A DNA stretch of 31,219 nucleotides from Fimenecus sp964614605 (GCA_964614605.1 CAZTLU010000012.1:1-31219), one strand, 5' to 3'; positions 14,335-23,054 are shown, counted from the stretch's first letter. Made by a program: numbers and translations. Notes: generated by a model not told the origin, from the sequence alone.

Positions 14335-15137
14335 TAAAATTCACCTAAAATCTTCATAATGAGTGTCTGCATTTCTTCGCTCTTCTGCTTGCCGATTGTG
14401 AGCACCTCTTCTTCGGTAAGACGCTCACCTGAAAGTCCTGCGGCTTTATTAGAAACAAGAGAGAAGCCCAACACCTGCATACCGCAATGGTTGGCGGCGA
14501 TTACTTCTTGCACAGTGGACATACCCACAGTATCTGCACCCATTACACGAAATGCACGGATTTCTGCGGGGGTTTCATAGCTTGGACCTGTGCAACCGAT
14601 ATAAACACCCTGTTGCAAATTCATATTCATAGCTTTTGCACATTTGAGTGCAGTTTCACGAAGCCCAGGGGCATAGGCGAAGCTCATATCGGGGAAGCGC
14701 ACACCGAATTCTGCATCATTTGCACCCATAAGGCAGTTGCGACCCGTAAAATTGATATGGTCGGTGATAAGCATTATATCGCCCACATTAAAGCTTTCAT
14801 TTATTCCGCCTGCGGCATTGGTAACAATCAATTTTTCAACACCCATTTTACGCATTACACGAATGGGCATTACAACGCTTTCTACGGGGTAGCCCTCATA
14901 CAAATGAATTCTGCCCTGCATACACATAACATTTTTACCGTTTAATGTGCCGAAAACGAAGCGACCCACATGGCCGGGTGCGGTGGATACGGGAAAATTC
15001 GGAATGTCTGCATAATCAACATATCGGGGATTTTCGATTTTTTCGCCTAATGAACCCAATCCGCTACCTAAAATTATACCGATTTCGTATTTTCCGCTGA
15101 TTTTTGACTGAATATACTGAACTGCTTTTGTAATCAT
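14334..15137 (-). CDS. punA: Purine-nucleoside phosphorylase, probably methylthioinosine phosphorylase in context
   Basis: This is a 267-residue trimeric-type (PNP/MTAP) nucleoside phosphorylase. It has the phosphate loop GSGLG (24-28), the STAPGHVGRF segment, GRIHLYEGYP, TNAAGGIN, GMSTVQEV and the base-binding SNKAAG with N230. Asn at that position is typical of 6-oxopurine PNP (inosine, guanosine), whereas MTA phosphorylases carry Asp. It is flanked by an MTA/SAH deaminase (ATGA overlap) and mtnA (1-nt overlap). The simplest reading is that it phosphorolyses 5'-methylthioinosine to hypoxanthine and methylthioribose-1-phosphate. General inosine/guanosine salvage is also possible. Confidence 0.9.
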   Translation of the reverse strand: MITKAVQYIQSKISGKYEIGIILGSGLGSLGEKIENPRYVDYADIPNFPVSTAPGHVGRFVFGTLNGKNVMCMQGRIHLYEGYPVESVVMPIRVMRKMGVEKLIVTNAAGGINESFNVGDIMLITDHINFTGRNCLMGANDAEFGVRFPDMSFAYAPGLRETALKCAKAMNMNLQQGVYIGCTGPSYETPAEIRAFRVMGADTVGMSTVQEVIAANHCGMQVLGFSLVSNKAAGLSGERLTEEEVLTIGKQKSEEMQTLIMKILGEF

Positions 15138-16429
15138 ACGCTTTGCACCTCTTTTTCAACTTCACGGACAAGACGGCTTACTTCTGCGCCCATTTTTTCA
15201 ACATCAATTGTAGTGAATTCGCCGTTTTTATAAAGCACCTTACCGTCAACCATTGTGAGCACCACATCTCCCTTATTTGCAGAATAAACAAGGTTATTGA
15301 GCACATCAAAATCGGGGTACATATTTGGTTTGTCAAGGTCGATGACGATTAAATCTGCCTTGTAGCCCTCTTTAATTATACCGCAATCGGTTCTGCCCTG
15401 TGCTTTGTATCCGTTGACGGTTGCCATTTTATAAACCTGTTTAGGTGTGACGATGTCTGCACGGTTCTGAATACCCTTTGGCAGAATTGCCGCAAGATAC
15501 ATTTCGCGCATAATATCAAGTCCGTTATTGCTTGCGGCGGAGTCGGTACCAATACCGATATTAACACCCTTTTCGAGCATTTTATAAGTATTGCAGACGC
15601 CGCTGCCAAGCTTGAGATTACTTGCGGGACAATGGGCAACGGTTACGCCCTTTTCTTTGAAGATATCCATATCCTCATCCTCAACCCATACGCAATGGGC
15701 AAGAATTGCGGGAGAATCAAGAACCTTTGCATCTGCAAAAAGTCTTGCGGGAGTTTTACCGTATTTTTCTTTGCAAGCTTCGTGCTCTGACTTTGTTTCT
15801 GACAAATGGATATGATTGATTTGTCCCCTGCCCTTTGTGTACTCACCGAACTGCTCTATAATTGAAAGTCGGTTTGTGTATTCGGCATGAAGACTCATAT
15901 CAATTTTAATTCTGCCGTTCTGTGTATTATGATATTTTTCAGTGAGGTAAACACCCTCTTGGAAACGGTCATTTTTTGTGATATCTTCATCAACAAAGGA
16001 CACGATTGAGCGACCGAAATTAGTTTTTGCACCGCTGTCACATACTGCTTTCATTACGCCGTCGCCAAAGAAATACATATCGGTAAATGATGTAGTTCCG
16101 CAGGCAAGCATTTCGGCGATTGAGAGCATTGTGCCGTAATATGCACGGTCGCAGTTAAGACGGTCTTCAAAGGGGAAAACTCGGTCATTGAGCCAGCTTT
16201 GGAGCGGCAGATTTTCGGCATAACCGCGAAGAAGTGTCATTGGTGAATGAGTATGCAAGTTCACAAATCCTGCAGATAATAATTTTTTATTACCGTCATA
16301 TTCTTCACCGTAATTTTTTTGCGGTTTTTCAGTGCCGATATAGTCGATTTTATCGTTTTCGATACCCACATACATATTGTTCTGGATTTCGAGATTTTCG
16401 TTGATTATACTGATATTTTTAAATAACAT
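15134..16429 (-). CDS. mtaD: 5'-methylthioadenosine / S-adenosylhomocysteine deaminase
   Basis: This is a 431-residue amidohydrolase-superfamily metal enzyme. The metal site is H59-x-H61 (NLHTHSPM), a histidine in HIHLSETKSE, another in LAHCVWV, and the aspartate in GIGTDSAASNNGLDI. TLLRGYAENLPLQSWL after the HxH motif is typical of the MTA/SAH-deaminase branch, which deaminates 5'-methylthioadenosine to methylthioinosine (and SAH to S-inosylhomocysteine). It is the first gene of the operon. The only plausible Shine-Dalgarno site, GGAGGG (16443-16438), is the edge of dispersed repeat copy 5. Substrate preference between MTA and SAH is inferred from punA and mtnA downstream. Confidence 0.9.
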   Translation of the reverse strand: MLFKNISIINENLEIQNNMYVGIENDKIDYIGTEKPQKNYGEEYDGNKKLLSAGFVNLHTHSPMTLLRGYAENLPLQSWLNDRVFPFEDRLNCDRAYYGTMLSIAEMLACGTTSFTDMYFFGDGVMKAVCDSGAKTNFGRSIVSFVDEDITKNDRFQEGVYLTEKYHNTQNGRIKIDMSLHAEYTNRLSIIEQFGEYTKGRGQINHIHLSETKSEHEACKEKYGKTPARLFADAKVLDSPAILAHCVWVEDEDMDIFKEKGVTVAHCPASNLKLGSGVCNTYKMLEKGVNIGIGTDSAASNNGLDIMREMYLAAILPKGIQNRADIVTPKQVYKMATVNGYKAQGRTDCGIIKEGYKADLIVIDLDKPNMYPDFDVLNNLVYSANKGDVVLTMVDGKVLYKNGEFTTIDVEKMGAEVSRLVREVEKEVQSV

Positions 16430-16436
16430 AAAGGAA

Positions 16437-16484
16437 TCCCTCCACCGTCTTCGACGGTCCCCCTCCCAATAACCAAGGGAGGCA
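16437..16484 (+). repeat. Dispersed paired-hairpin repeat, copy 5
   Basis: CCCTCC (16438-16443) leads into hairpin 1, ACCGTC-TTC-GACGGT (16444-16458), and hairpin 2, CCTCCC/GGGAGG (16462-16482). On the minus strand its end provides the mtaD Shine-Dalgarno site. Confidence 0.85.
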
Positions 16485-16506
16485 AAAGGCAGAGTATCCC
16501 CTGCCT
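16484..16506 (-). terminator. Possible weak terminator after the cyclophilin gene
   Basis: On the minus strand GGCAG (16505-16501) pairs with CTGCC (16492-16488) and is followed by TTTTG. The stem is short, so read-through into mtaD is plausible. Confidence 0.45.
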
Positions 16507-16512
16507 CAGTTT

Positions 16513-17106
16513 TTATTCTATAATAATTGTTTCGATTACTACATCTTCTTTGGGCTTATTGTTAAAATAGTCTGCGGGAACTTTTGCGATTGCGTCAACA
16601 ACATCCATACCCTCAAAAACCTGACCGAAAACTGTATGACGGAAATCAAGCCAAGGAGTACCGCCTACTTCTTCGTATGCCTCGATGCACTCTGTAGGGA
16701 AAACACGCTCGTCTGCCATACGCATCTGGTCAAGCAAATCCTCGGGGCATTCTTTAGCCTGAACAATGAAAAACTGACTGCCGTTTGTGTTGGGACCTGC
16801 GTTTGCCATTGAAAGTGCGCCGCGAAGGTTATGAAGCTCGCCTGTGAATTCGTCTTCAAAGGAATGTCCCCAGATACTCTGTCCCCCTGTGCCTGTACCA
16901 TTAGGGTCACCGCCCTGAATCATAAAATCATTGATAACTCGGTGGAAAATGAGGCCGTTATAATAGCCATTCTTTGCGTGAGTTGTGAAGTTTTCAACTG
17001 CTTTGGGGGCATATTCGGGGAAAAGCTTGATTTTGATTTCACCCATATTTGTTTTGATAGTTGCAATTGTATCGTTTGCAACGGGTGCATTTAATTGATG
17101 GAACAT
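16513..17106 (-). CDS. Peptidyl-prolyl cis-trans isomerase, cyclophilin type
   Basis: This 197-residue cyclophilin catalyses proline isomerisation in protein folding; with no signal peptide it is cytosolic. Seen are FHRV (54-57), the active-site stretch IQGGDP (63-68), MANAGPNTNGSQFFI and the late WLDFRHTVFG block, which retains the tryptophan linked to cyclosporin binding. An insertion of about 25-30 residues (acidic, containing DLLDQMRMADERVFP) precedes the WLD block. AGGAG (17119-17115) positions ATG 17106; a GTG at 17115 overlaps that site and is rejected. The leader contains a TATAAT just upstream, but no convincing -35 was found. Confidence 0.93.
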   Translation of the reverse strand: MFHQLNAPVANDTIATIKTNMGEIKIKLFPEYAPKAVENFTTHAKNGYYNGLIFHRVINDFMIQGGDPNGTGTGGQSIWGHSFEDEFTGELHNLRGALSMANAGPNTNGSQFFIVQAKECPEDLLDQMRMADERVFPTECIEAYEEVGGTPWLDFRHTVFGQVFEGMDVVDAIAKVPADYFNNKPKEDVVIETIIIE

Positions 17107-17157
17107 AGTATTCACTCCTGATTATATTTTGTTAATTTATTGCGGGTCGTTGAATAA

Positions 17158-17201
17158 CCCCTCAGTCAACTTCGTTGACAGCTCCCCTTTCAGGGGAGCC
17201 A
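17158..17201 (+). repeat. Dispersed paired-hairpin repeat, copy 6
   Basis: CCCTCA is followed by hairpin 1, GTCAAC-TTC-GTTGAC (17165-17179), and hairpin 2, GCTCCCC-TTTCA-GGGGAGC (17181-17199). It lies between the ABC permease stop and the cyclophilin leader. No T-tract follows it on the minus strand, so it is not an obvious terminator. Confidence 0.85.
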
Positions 17202-17220
17202 AGTGCCGAAATCTACGAAT

Positions 17221-20200
17221 TTACTCTACAGATTTCAATGACTCTATCATATCAATCTTCTTAAGCTTAAAGTACATAATTGAGTTGACAATCATTGCAA
17301 AGACAATTGTGAGCACAGCAGCGATTACTACGCTTGCCCACTCAAGCTCTCTGCCAAACATATAAATATCGGTTTCAACTGTCACCATAACAAACCGGTG
17401 AAGCACAATACCCAATCCGACACCGAGAAGTGTTCCCAACAATGTGAGAATTATATTCTCGCGGTAGACATACTGTGCAAGCTCGCCGTTATAAAAGCCT
17501 AAAAGCTTGAGAGTTGCAAGCTCACGGCGGCGCTCACTGATATTGATATTATTAAGGTTATAAAGAACAATAATTGCAAGAATTGCGGCGGCGATAATCA
17601 TAACAATAACTATGAAATAAAGGTTATTGATAACTGTGTTAAGCTCGCCCTGCTCATCTTCATTCATTGTTACCGAATTCACACCGTTGATGCTTAAAAG
17701 TCTTGTGCTTATATCTTCGATATTTGCATTGTCGGCAATTTTAAGCATTAAAATGTTGACTTCTGCCGCAGAGCCGTAAATCGACTGATAAAGATTCGGG
17801 GTCATATAGATATAATTGAAAATATAGTTTTCGGTTATACCTATTACCTTAACTTCTTTTGAATATGCATCTGCTTCGCTTAATCTTACGAAAATACTGT
17901 CGCCAACGCTGACACCCAGCAAGTCGGCATATTTTTCGGTGACTATTACACCCTCGTCAGTGAGCATTGTGAAAAGTCCGCCACGCTCCTGCAATTTTAC
18001 ATATGAAGGGAAGCCGTCAACATCACGGGGAACAATCAAATATGCATTCTTTTCGTTTTCAAGGTTTTTTGCACTCTCACCCGTGCCGTAAACCATTGTT
18101 CGAGTTGCCTGTGTATATTCGGTAATATCTGAAATGTCAGAAATATTTGAAAGAAGCGTTCTGCGCTGTGCTCTTGTAATAGTTGTATCAACACTCACAA
18201 TTCCGCCATAATTGAACACTTCGCCATATTGGTTGCTTGCCATGGCAGAAACAGAGTCACGGATACCAAGACCAACCAAAAGAAGTGCCATACATCCGCC
18301 AACACCGAAAAGTGTCATAAGAAAACGCTTTTTATAACGGAAAAGGTTTCTCAATGCAGATTTCTGACCAAAATTGAGTCTGTCCCATATAAATGAAATT
18401 CTTTCAATAAGTGTACGCTTACCTGCTCTTGGTGCTTCAGGTCGCATAAGCTGTGCAGGCACGCTTTTAAGCACTTTATAGCAAGAAGCAAAAGCGGCAA
18501 CAGTTGTGCAGAAGGTTGCGGCAACTGCGGCGGTTACTCCGTGCTCTGCATTAAGGGCGATTACTGCATTGCCAAGATTATAATAAGCCAATTTATATGC
18601 CCACACTATAAGTGACGGAATTGTATATTCACCTGCGAAAACGCCGATTACGCTACCGATTACGCTCGCCAAAGCGGCATAAAGAAGATATTTGCCCACG
18701 ATTGAAAGCTTACTGTAGCCGAGAGCCTTTAATGTGCCGATTTGTGTTCTCTGTTCTTCAACCATACGGGTCATTGTTGTAAGAGAAACAAGGGCTGCAA
18801 CAAGGAAGAAGATTATTGGGAATACTGTACCTATAGCACCGATACTCTGCGCATCGTTTTTATAGCTTAAATAAGATTCAATGCTGTCACGGTTGAGCAC
18901 ATACCAAACGGGAACCTCCATACTGGTGATTTCACGCTCTGCTGCTTCAAGCTCTGCCTCTGCGTCAGCAAGTTCGTCCATTGCGTCCTGCTTTGAGATT
19001 TCATACTGCTCTTCGCCGCGCTTTAATTCTTCTTCAGCATTGGCGAGCTGTTGTTGTGCACTCGCAAGCTGACCGCTCTGGACTGCCGCACGGAGAGTTT
19101 CAACCTCTGCCTTTTTGCTTTCGTATTCTTTTCTGCCTTCATCAAGCTTTTGCTGTTCGGTAATCATTGTAGCCTGATAAGCGGCACAGGCACTTTCTGT
19201 AAGCTTGTAAACGGTTTCGGCCTCTTTGATTTCTTTCTCGGTTGCTTCAGGATTACTTTTTATTTCTTCAAGCTGTGCTTTTGCAACCTCAAGCTCTGCA
19301 TTGGCTTTTTCAAGTGCAGCAAGAGTATCTGAAACGATTTTTTCACTCTTCTCAAGCTCAGCCTCTGCTTCTGCAAGTTCTTTTTCATATATGGGCAGAT
19401 TAGTCTCTGCATTCATAAGAATTTCCGTATTCTGCTCAACCCAGAGTTTTTGCTCTTCATAAAGCTGTCTGCCCTCGAGGATTTTCTGATAAGCCTCTGC
19501 AAGCTCGGTTTGCACGGTGATTTCTGCTGCTTCATATTCAGTTCTGGCTTTTTCTAAAAGCTCATTACTTGTTGAGCGCACCTCACTGTAACGCACATCG
19601 CAACGGCGGTCCGAAATTGCATTGATTTTGTTCATCACATTTTCAACAAGACTTGCGTATTCTTCACCAAAACAATCAAGCTCTTTTGCACCCTCAACCT
19701 GAACATAGATTGAAGTATATACATTTGTAACATAAGCCTGTTGTGGAATAACCACATAACCGTCAACCGTACCGTCACCGATGGTTGATGTGCCCATATC
19801 GCCATTGAGGAAATATGAAGACGCGCCCACACCAACGATTTCATAGGTTTCTGCCGCAAGAGTATCAAAAACGCTGGCGTCAGTACCGGTTGTGAGTGTT
19901 ACGAATTCGCCGATTGTAAGTCCCGATGCTTCAAGAAATTCACGGCTTACAACACATTCGTTGAATTTTTCGGGATATCTGCCCTCGCTTACTATTACAT
20001 CATTAATTTTTTCGGGTGTGGCAATTACCTTTGTGACAAGCTCTTTTGAATTCACAAGGCAAAGGAAATCGGTAGTATAAGCCCCCTCGGCAAATTCAAC
20101 GCCTTCGATTTCGCTGATAGCTTTAATGTCGTTATCAGTAAGCCCCAAAGTGCCCACAACACGAATATCCATCAAATTTTGTTCATCGTAAATACTGTCC

Positions 20201-20343
20201 GCAGTCATCTGCATAGCAGGCATTGAAGAACGAATGCCCGAATAAAAGGCAACGCCCAATGTGACTATGAGCAGAATTGAGATAAATCGGCTGAAGCTTT
20301 TCTTTATCTCTCTGCGGAAATCTTTTCTCAATGATTTAGTCAT
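17221..20343 (-). CDS. ABC transporter permease, FtsX/MacB-type with large coiled-coil
   Basis: This is a 1040-residue permease. The first membrane helix is at about 20-38, with a MacB-like extracytoplasmic domain to about 255. A long alanine/glutamate-rich coiled coil spans about 262-480. A first FtsX block of three to four helices (about 505-640) includes TQIGTLKALGYSKLSIVGKYLLY, and another helix is near 680. A second extracytoplasmic domain precedes a second FtsX block (about 905-1035) with ERRRELATLKLLGFYNGELAQYVYRENI. Two FtsX units in one chain let it work with one ATPase type. The start follows GGAAGAG, 18 nt after the ATPase stop. Proteins of this shape export or extract lipophilic or peptide compounds; the substrate is unknown. 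A divergent TetR regulator suggests induction by a ligand. Confidence 0.88.
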   Translation of the reverse strand: MTKSLRKDFRREIKKSFSRFISILLIVTLGVAFYSGIRSSMPAMQMTADSIYDEQNLMDIRVVGTLGLTDNDIKAISEIEGVEFAEGAYTTDFLCLVNSKELVTKVIATPEKINDVIVSEGRYPEKFNECVVSREFLEASGLTIGEFVTLTTGTDASVFDTLAAETYEIVGVGASSYFLNGDMGTSTIGDGTVDGYVVIPQQAYVTNVYTSIYVQVEGAKELDCFGEEYASLVENVMNKINAISDRRCDVRYSEVRSTSNELLEKARTEYEAAEITVQTELAEAYQKILEGRQLYEEQKLWVEQNTEILMNAETNLPIYEKELAEAEAELEKSEKIVSDTLAALEKANAELEVAKAQLEEIKSNPEATEKEIKEAETVYKLTESACAAYQATMITEQQKLDEGRKEYESKKAEVETLRAAVQSGQLASAQQQLANAEEELKRGEEQYEISKQDAMDELADAEAELEAAEREITSMEVPVWYVLNRDSIESYLSYKNDAQSIGAIGTVFPIIFFLVAALVSLTTMTRMVEEQRTQIGTLKALGYSKLSIVGKYLLYAALASVIGSVIGVFAGEYTIPSLIVWAYKLAYYNLGNAVIALNAEHGVTAAVAATFCTTVAAFASCYKVLKSVPAQLMRPEAPRAGKRTLIERISFIWDRLNFGQKSALRNLFRYKKRFLMTLFGVGGCMALLLVGLGIRDSVSAMASNQYGEVFNYGGIVSVDTTITRAQRRTLLSNISDISDITEYTQATRTMVYGTGESAKNLENEKNAYLIVPRDVDGFPSYVKLQERGGLFTMLTDEGVIVTEKYADLLGVSVGDSIFVRLSEADAYSKEVKVIGITENYIFNYIYMTPNLYQSIYGSAAEVNILMLKIADNANIEDISTRLLSINGVNSVTMNEDEQGELNTVINNLYFIVIVMIIAAAILAIIVLYNLNNINISERRRELATLKLLGFYNGELAQYVYRENIILTLLGTLLGVGLGIVLHRFVMVTVETDIYMFGRELEWASVVIAAVLTIVFAMIVNSIMYFKLKKIDMIESLKSVE

Positions 20344-20361
20344 ATTTTCCGCTCTCTTCCT

Positions 20362-21063
20362 TTACCATTCAATCTGCTCAACGGGTGTGGGGTCAGAGTT
20401 TAAAAGAATTCTGTCAACCTGACCGTTTTTGATTTTGATGATTTTATCTGCCATAGGAGTGAGTGCGGAGTTATGGGTAATAACAATTACTGTCATACCC
20501 TTTTCGCGACAGGTATCCTGCAAAAGCTTTAAGATGGATTTACCTGTGATATAATCCAGAGCACCTGTGGGCTCGTCGCAAAGTAAAAGCTTGGGATTTT
20601 TAGCCAATGCACGGGCAATTGACACACGCTGCTGCTCACCGCCCGAAAGCTGTGATGGGAAATTATCAAGACGGGCACCCAGACCCACTTCACCCAACAC
20701 CTGCTCTGCGTCAATGGGGTCTTTACAAATCTGTACAGCCAATTCAACATTCTCGTAAGCTGTAAGATTCTGAACAAGATTATAAAACTGGAAAACAAAT
20801 CCTACATCGTCGCGGCGGTATTTTGTCAATTCCTTTTCGCTGAATTTCGCAATATCGGTTCCGTCAACCAAAACTTCGCCTGATGTGGCTTTATCCATTC
20901 CGCCTAAAATATTAAGCACGGTTGTTTTACCTGCGCCCGAGGGGCCAACTACAACAACGAACTCGCCTTTTTCTATGGGAAAGCTGATATTATCAACTGC
21001 TTTGATTTCTACCTCGCCCATTTTATAGGTTTTTACAACGTCTCTTAACTCGATAAATGACAT
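20362..21063 (-). CDS. ABC transporter ATP-binding protein (MacB/LolD-like)
   Basis: This 233-residue ATPase subunit partners the adjacent permease. It has Walker A GPSGAGKTT (40-48), Q-loop Q92, signature LSGGEQ (139-144), Walker B ending LLLCDE (159-164), D-loop GALD and switch H197. The sequence is of the LolD/MacB/FtsE branch used with FtsX-type permeases. ATG 21063 follows AGGAG (minus strand, about 21076-21072). A promoter lies upstream in the divergent region shared with the TetR gene. Confidence 0.95.
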   Translation of the reverse strand: MSFIELRDVVKTYKMGEVEIKAVDNISFPIEKGEFVVVVGPSGAGKTTVLNILGGMDKATSGEVLVDGTDIAKFSEKELTKYRRDDVGFVFQFYNLVQNLTAYENVELAVQICKDPIDAEQVLGEVGLGARLDNFPSQLSGGEQQRVSIARALAKNPKLLLCDEPTGALDYITGKSILKLLQDTCREKGMTVIVITHNSALTPMADKIIKIKNGQVDRILLNSDPTPVEQIEW

Positions 21064-21091
21064 TTTTAAATCTCCTTACAAGGTGAACAAA

Positions 21092-21126
21092 ATTATACAT
21101 TATACATTCTAACATAAAAATCGTAA
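21092..21126 (-). promoter_or_regulatory. Promoter of the ABC exporter operon
   Basis: On the minus strand TTACGA (21126-21121) is 16 bp from TATAAT (21104-21099). A second TATAAT follows at 21097-21092. The region to the TetR promoter is very AT-rich. Confidence 0.6.
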
Positions 21127-21199
21127 TAATGCTACATATATTTTAATTTATATATATTATTTTTTCGTTAAAATTTTAAACAAAAAAATAATTAACAAC

Positions 21200-21230
21200 T
21201 GTTGATTATTCAACACATATGGTGTATAAT
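21200..21230 (+). promoter_or_regulatory. TetR-gene promoter with overlapping palindromic operator
   Basis: TTGATT (21202-21207) and TATAAT (21225-21230) are 17 bp apart. The palindrome TGTTGA-TTAT-TCAACA (21200-21215) covers the -35 and part of the spacer, a typical position for a TetR-family repressor to block its own promoter. Confidence 0.7.
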
Positions 21231-21261
21231 GACAAGTAACATATTAGAGGAGGATATTAAA

Positions 21262-21882
21262 ATGCCTGTAAATGATAATGACAGCCGCGTAAAGCGCACT
21301 AAAAAACTTATTAGAAAAGGTCTTGCAGAGCTTTCAAAAACAAAAAGCATTACAAAAGTCACAGTAAAAGAGCTTACTGACCTTATTGAAATAAACAGAG
21401 GTACATTTTATCTTCATTACAAGGACATTTATGAGCTTGTTGAGTCACTTGAAAACGAATTGTACAATGAATTCAACTCAAAAATTTCTGCAATAACCTC
21501 TGAAGATATTTTGAAGTCACCTATTGAAATCTGCGAATTATTCTGCGAGCATCTCCTTGAGCATATGGAAACATATGCAATGCTTATGGGCGAACACGGT
21601 GACGCACAATTCACACATAAAATCGGCGAGCTAATGAACAAGAAGGTATATGAGCTTTTCAAGAACATCTTCCCAAATATGAACGACACTAAATACGATT
21701 TCGCATACAATTACAGCAAATTCGGACTTATAGGACTTACAAATTGTTGGTTTACAATGCACCCTGAATGGACACCAAAACAGGTTGCTGAAATGTGGCT
21801 AAATCTTACTGTTGCAGGGCTTTGGGGAGTTATCGGCGATGAGGCAAAAGGGGTTCTTTTAAATGCATGCAATTCTCATTAA
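21262..21882 (+). CDS. TetR/AcrR-family transcriptional regulator
   Basis: This is a 206-residue regulator. The N-terminal TetR helix-turn-helix is clear: RTKKLIRKGLAEL, then ITKVTVKELTDLIEINRGTFYLHYKDIYEL (about residues 31-60). The C-terminal ligand-binding half resembles the Firmicutes TetR_C type. ATG 21262 follows AGAGGAGGAT (21246-21255); earlier in-frame starts lie inside the promoter. The gene is divergent from the ABC exporter and overlaps a cation-efflux gene by 20 nt, so it may control either or both. Confidence 0.92.
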   Translation: MPVNDNDSRVKRTKKLIRKGLAELSKTKSITKVTVKELTDLIEINRGTFYLHYKDIYELVESLENELYNEFNSKISAITSEDILKSPIEICELFCEHLLEHMETYAMLMGEHGDAQFTHKIGELMNKKVYELFKNIFPNMNDTKYDFAYNYSKFGLIGLTNCWFTMHPEWTPKQVAEMWLNLTVAGLWGVIGDEAKGVLLNACNSH

Positions 21883-23029
21883 ATTATTTATACGCGACAG
21901 CGAAAATACAAACGATATCCGTGTGCGTACTGCCTACGGTACTCTGGGTAGTGTTACGGGGATAGCGGTTAACCTTATTCTCGCTGTTGCAAAATACATT
22001 GCCGGAGCTTTGTCCGGCAGTATTTCTGTTACGGCAGACGCAATCAACAATTTGTCGGACGCAGGCTCATCAATCGTTTCGCTTTTCGGCGTCAAGCTTT
22101 CGGCAAAGCCCGCTGACAAGGGCCATCCCTACGGTCATGGCAGAATTGAATATATTTCTGCATCAATTGTAGCATTTCTTGTTTTACTTATGGGAATTGA
22201 GCTCTTAAAAAGCTCTGTAAACAAGATTATAAATCCTGTTCCCGTAAGCTTTAGCGCAGTTTCGCTTGTAATTCTTTTATTGAGTATTTTAGCGAAGCTC
22301 TGGCTTGGCTTTTTCAACAAGAAGCTTGGCAAAAAAATCAACTCTGCGCCTATGATGGCGGTTATGAAGGACAGCTTCAGCGATTGTCTTGCAACTGCGG
22401 TTGCTGCGGCATCCATTATTATTTCGGCATTTTCCGACATCAATATTGACGGCTATTTAGGTGTATTCGTGGCAGGGTTCATTCTGCTTGCGGGCATCAA
22501 TATTCTTCGCGAAACAATGGCAGAGCTTTTGGGAAAAGCGCCTGACCGTGAATTTGTTGAGGAAATTGAGAAAAAAATACTTTCATACGACTTTGTTGTG
22601 GGTGTTCATGATATGATTATTCACGACTATGGTCCTCAAAGACGCTTTGCCTCTGCCCACGCGGAAGTTCCCGCAAATGCTGATATGATGGAATGTCACG
22701 ACATAATTGACCTTATTGAGCGTGACATTATGGCGGAATACGGGCTTCTTATTTCAATTCATATGGACCCCATCATTGTTGATGACGAGAGAGTTAATGA
22801 ATTAAAGAAAATGACCGCAGAAATTGTTAATAATATTTCTGATGAAATGTCAATTCACGATTTCAGAGTTGTTGACGGACCCACACATACAAATCTGATT
22901 TTTGATTTGATTGTGCCCCACAAATATCCAAAAAGCCACGATGAAATCTGCCGACTTATTGACAATAAATTGAGCAAAATAGACGAAAGATATTTCACTG
23001 TAATCACAGTTGAACACTCTTTTAACTAA
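21863..23029 (+). CDS. Cation diffusion facilitator family transporter
   Basis: This 388-residue CDF metal-efflux antiporter exports divalent cations such as zinc, manganese or iron. Metal-site motifs are SVTADAINNLSDAGSS in the second membrane helix and KDSFSDCLATA in the fifth. The HPYGHGR-x-E loop lies between helices 2 and 3. Six membrane helices span about 28-210, followed by a cytoplasmic ferredoxin-like domain (about 215-310) containing VHDMIIHDYGP and HAEVPANADM. The C-terminal about 70 residues form an additional ferredoxin-like tail seen in longer CDF members. ATG 21863 follows AAAGGGG (21847-21853) and overlaps the TetR gene. The metal cannot be assigned from sequence. Confidence 0.93.
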   Translation: MHAILIKLFIRDSENTNDIRVRTAYGTLGSVTGIAVNLILAVAKYIAGALSGSISVTADAINNLSDAGSSIVSLFGVKLSAKPADKGHPYGHGRIEYISASIVAFLVLLMGIELLKSSVNKIINPVPVSFSAVSLVILLLSILAKLWLGFFNKKLGKKINSAPMMAVMKDSFSDCLATAVAAASIIISAFSDINIDGYLGVFVAGFILLAGINILRETMAELLGKAPDREFVEEIEKKILSYDFVVGVHDMIIHDYGPQRRFASAHAEVPANADMMECHDIIDLIERDIMAEYGLLISIHMDPIIVDDERVNELKKMTAEIVNNISDEMSIHDFRVVDGPTHTNLIFDLIVPHKYPKSHDEICRLIDNKLSKIDERYFTVITVEHSFN

Positions 23030-23054
23030 AAATAAAATTTTTGTCGATTTGGGC

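Noticed and set aside
14334..16429. S-adenosylmethionine or purine riboswitch before the salvage operon
   Set aside because: The space upstream of mtaD is filled by the dispersed repeat and a short hairpin; no riboswitch core could be recognised.
18881..19462. Serine/alanine- and cysteine/phenylalanine-rich plus-strand frames
   Set aside because: They are antisense shadows of the coiled-coil segment of the ABC permease.
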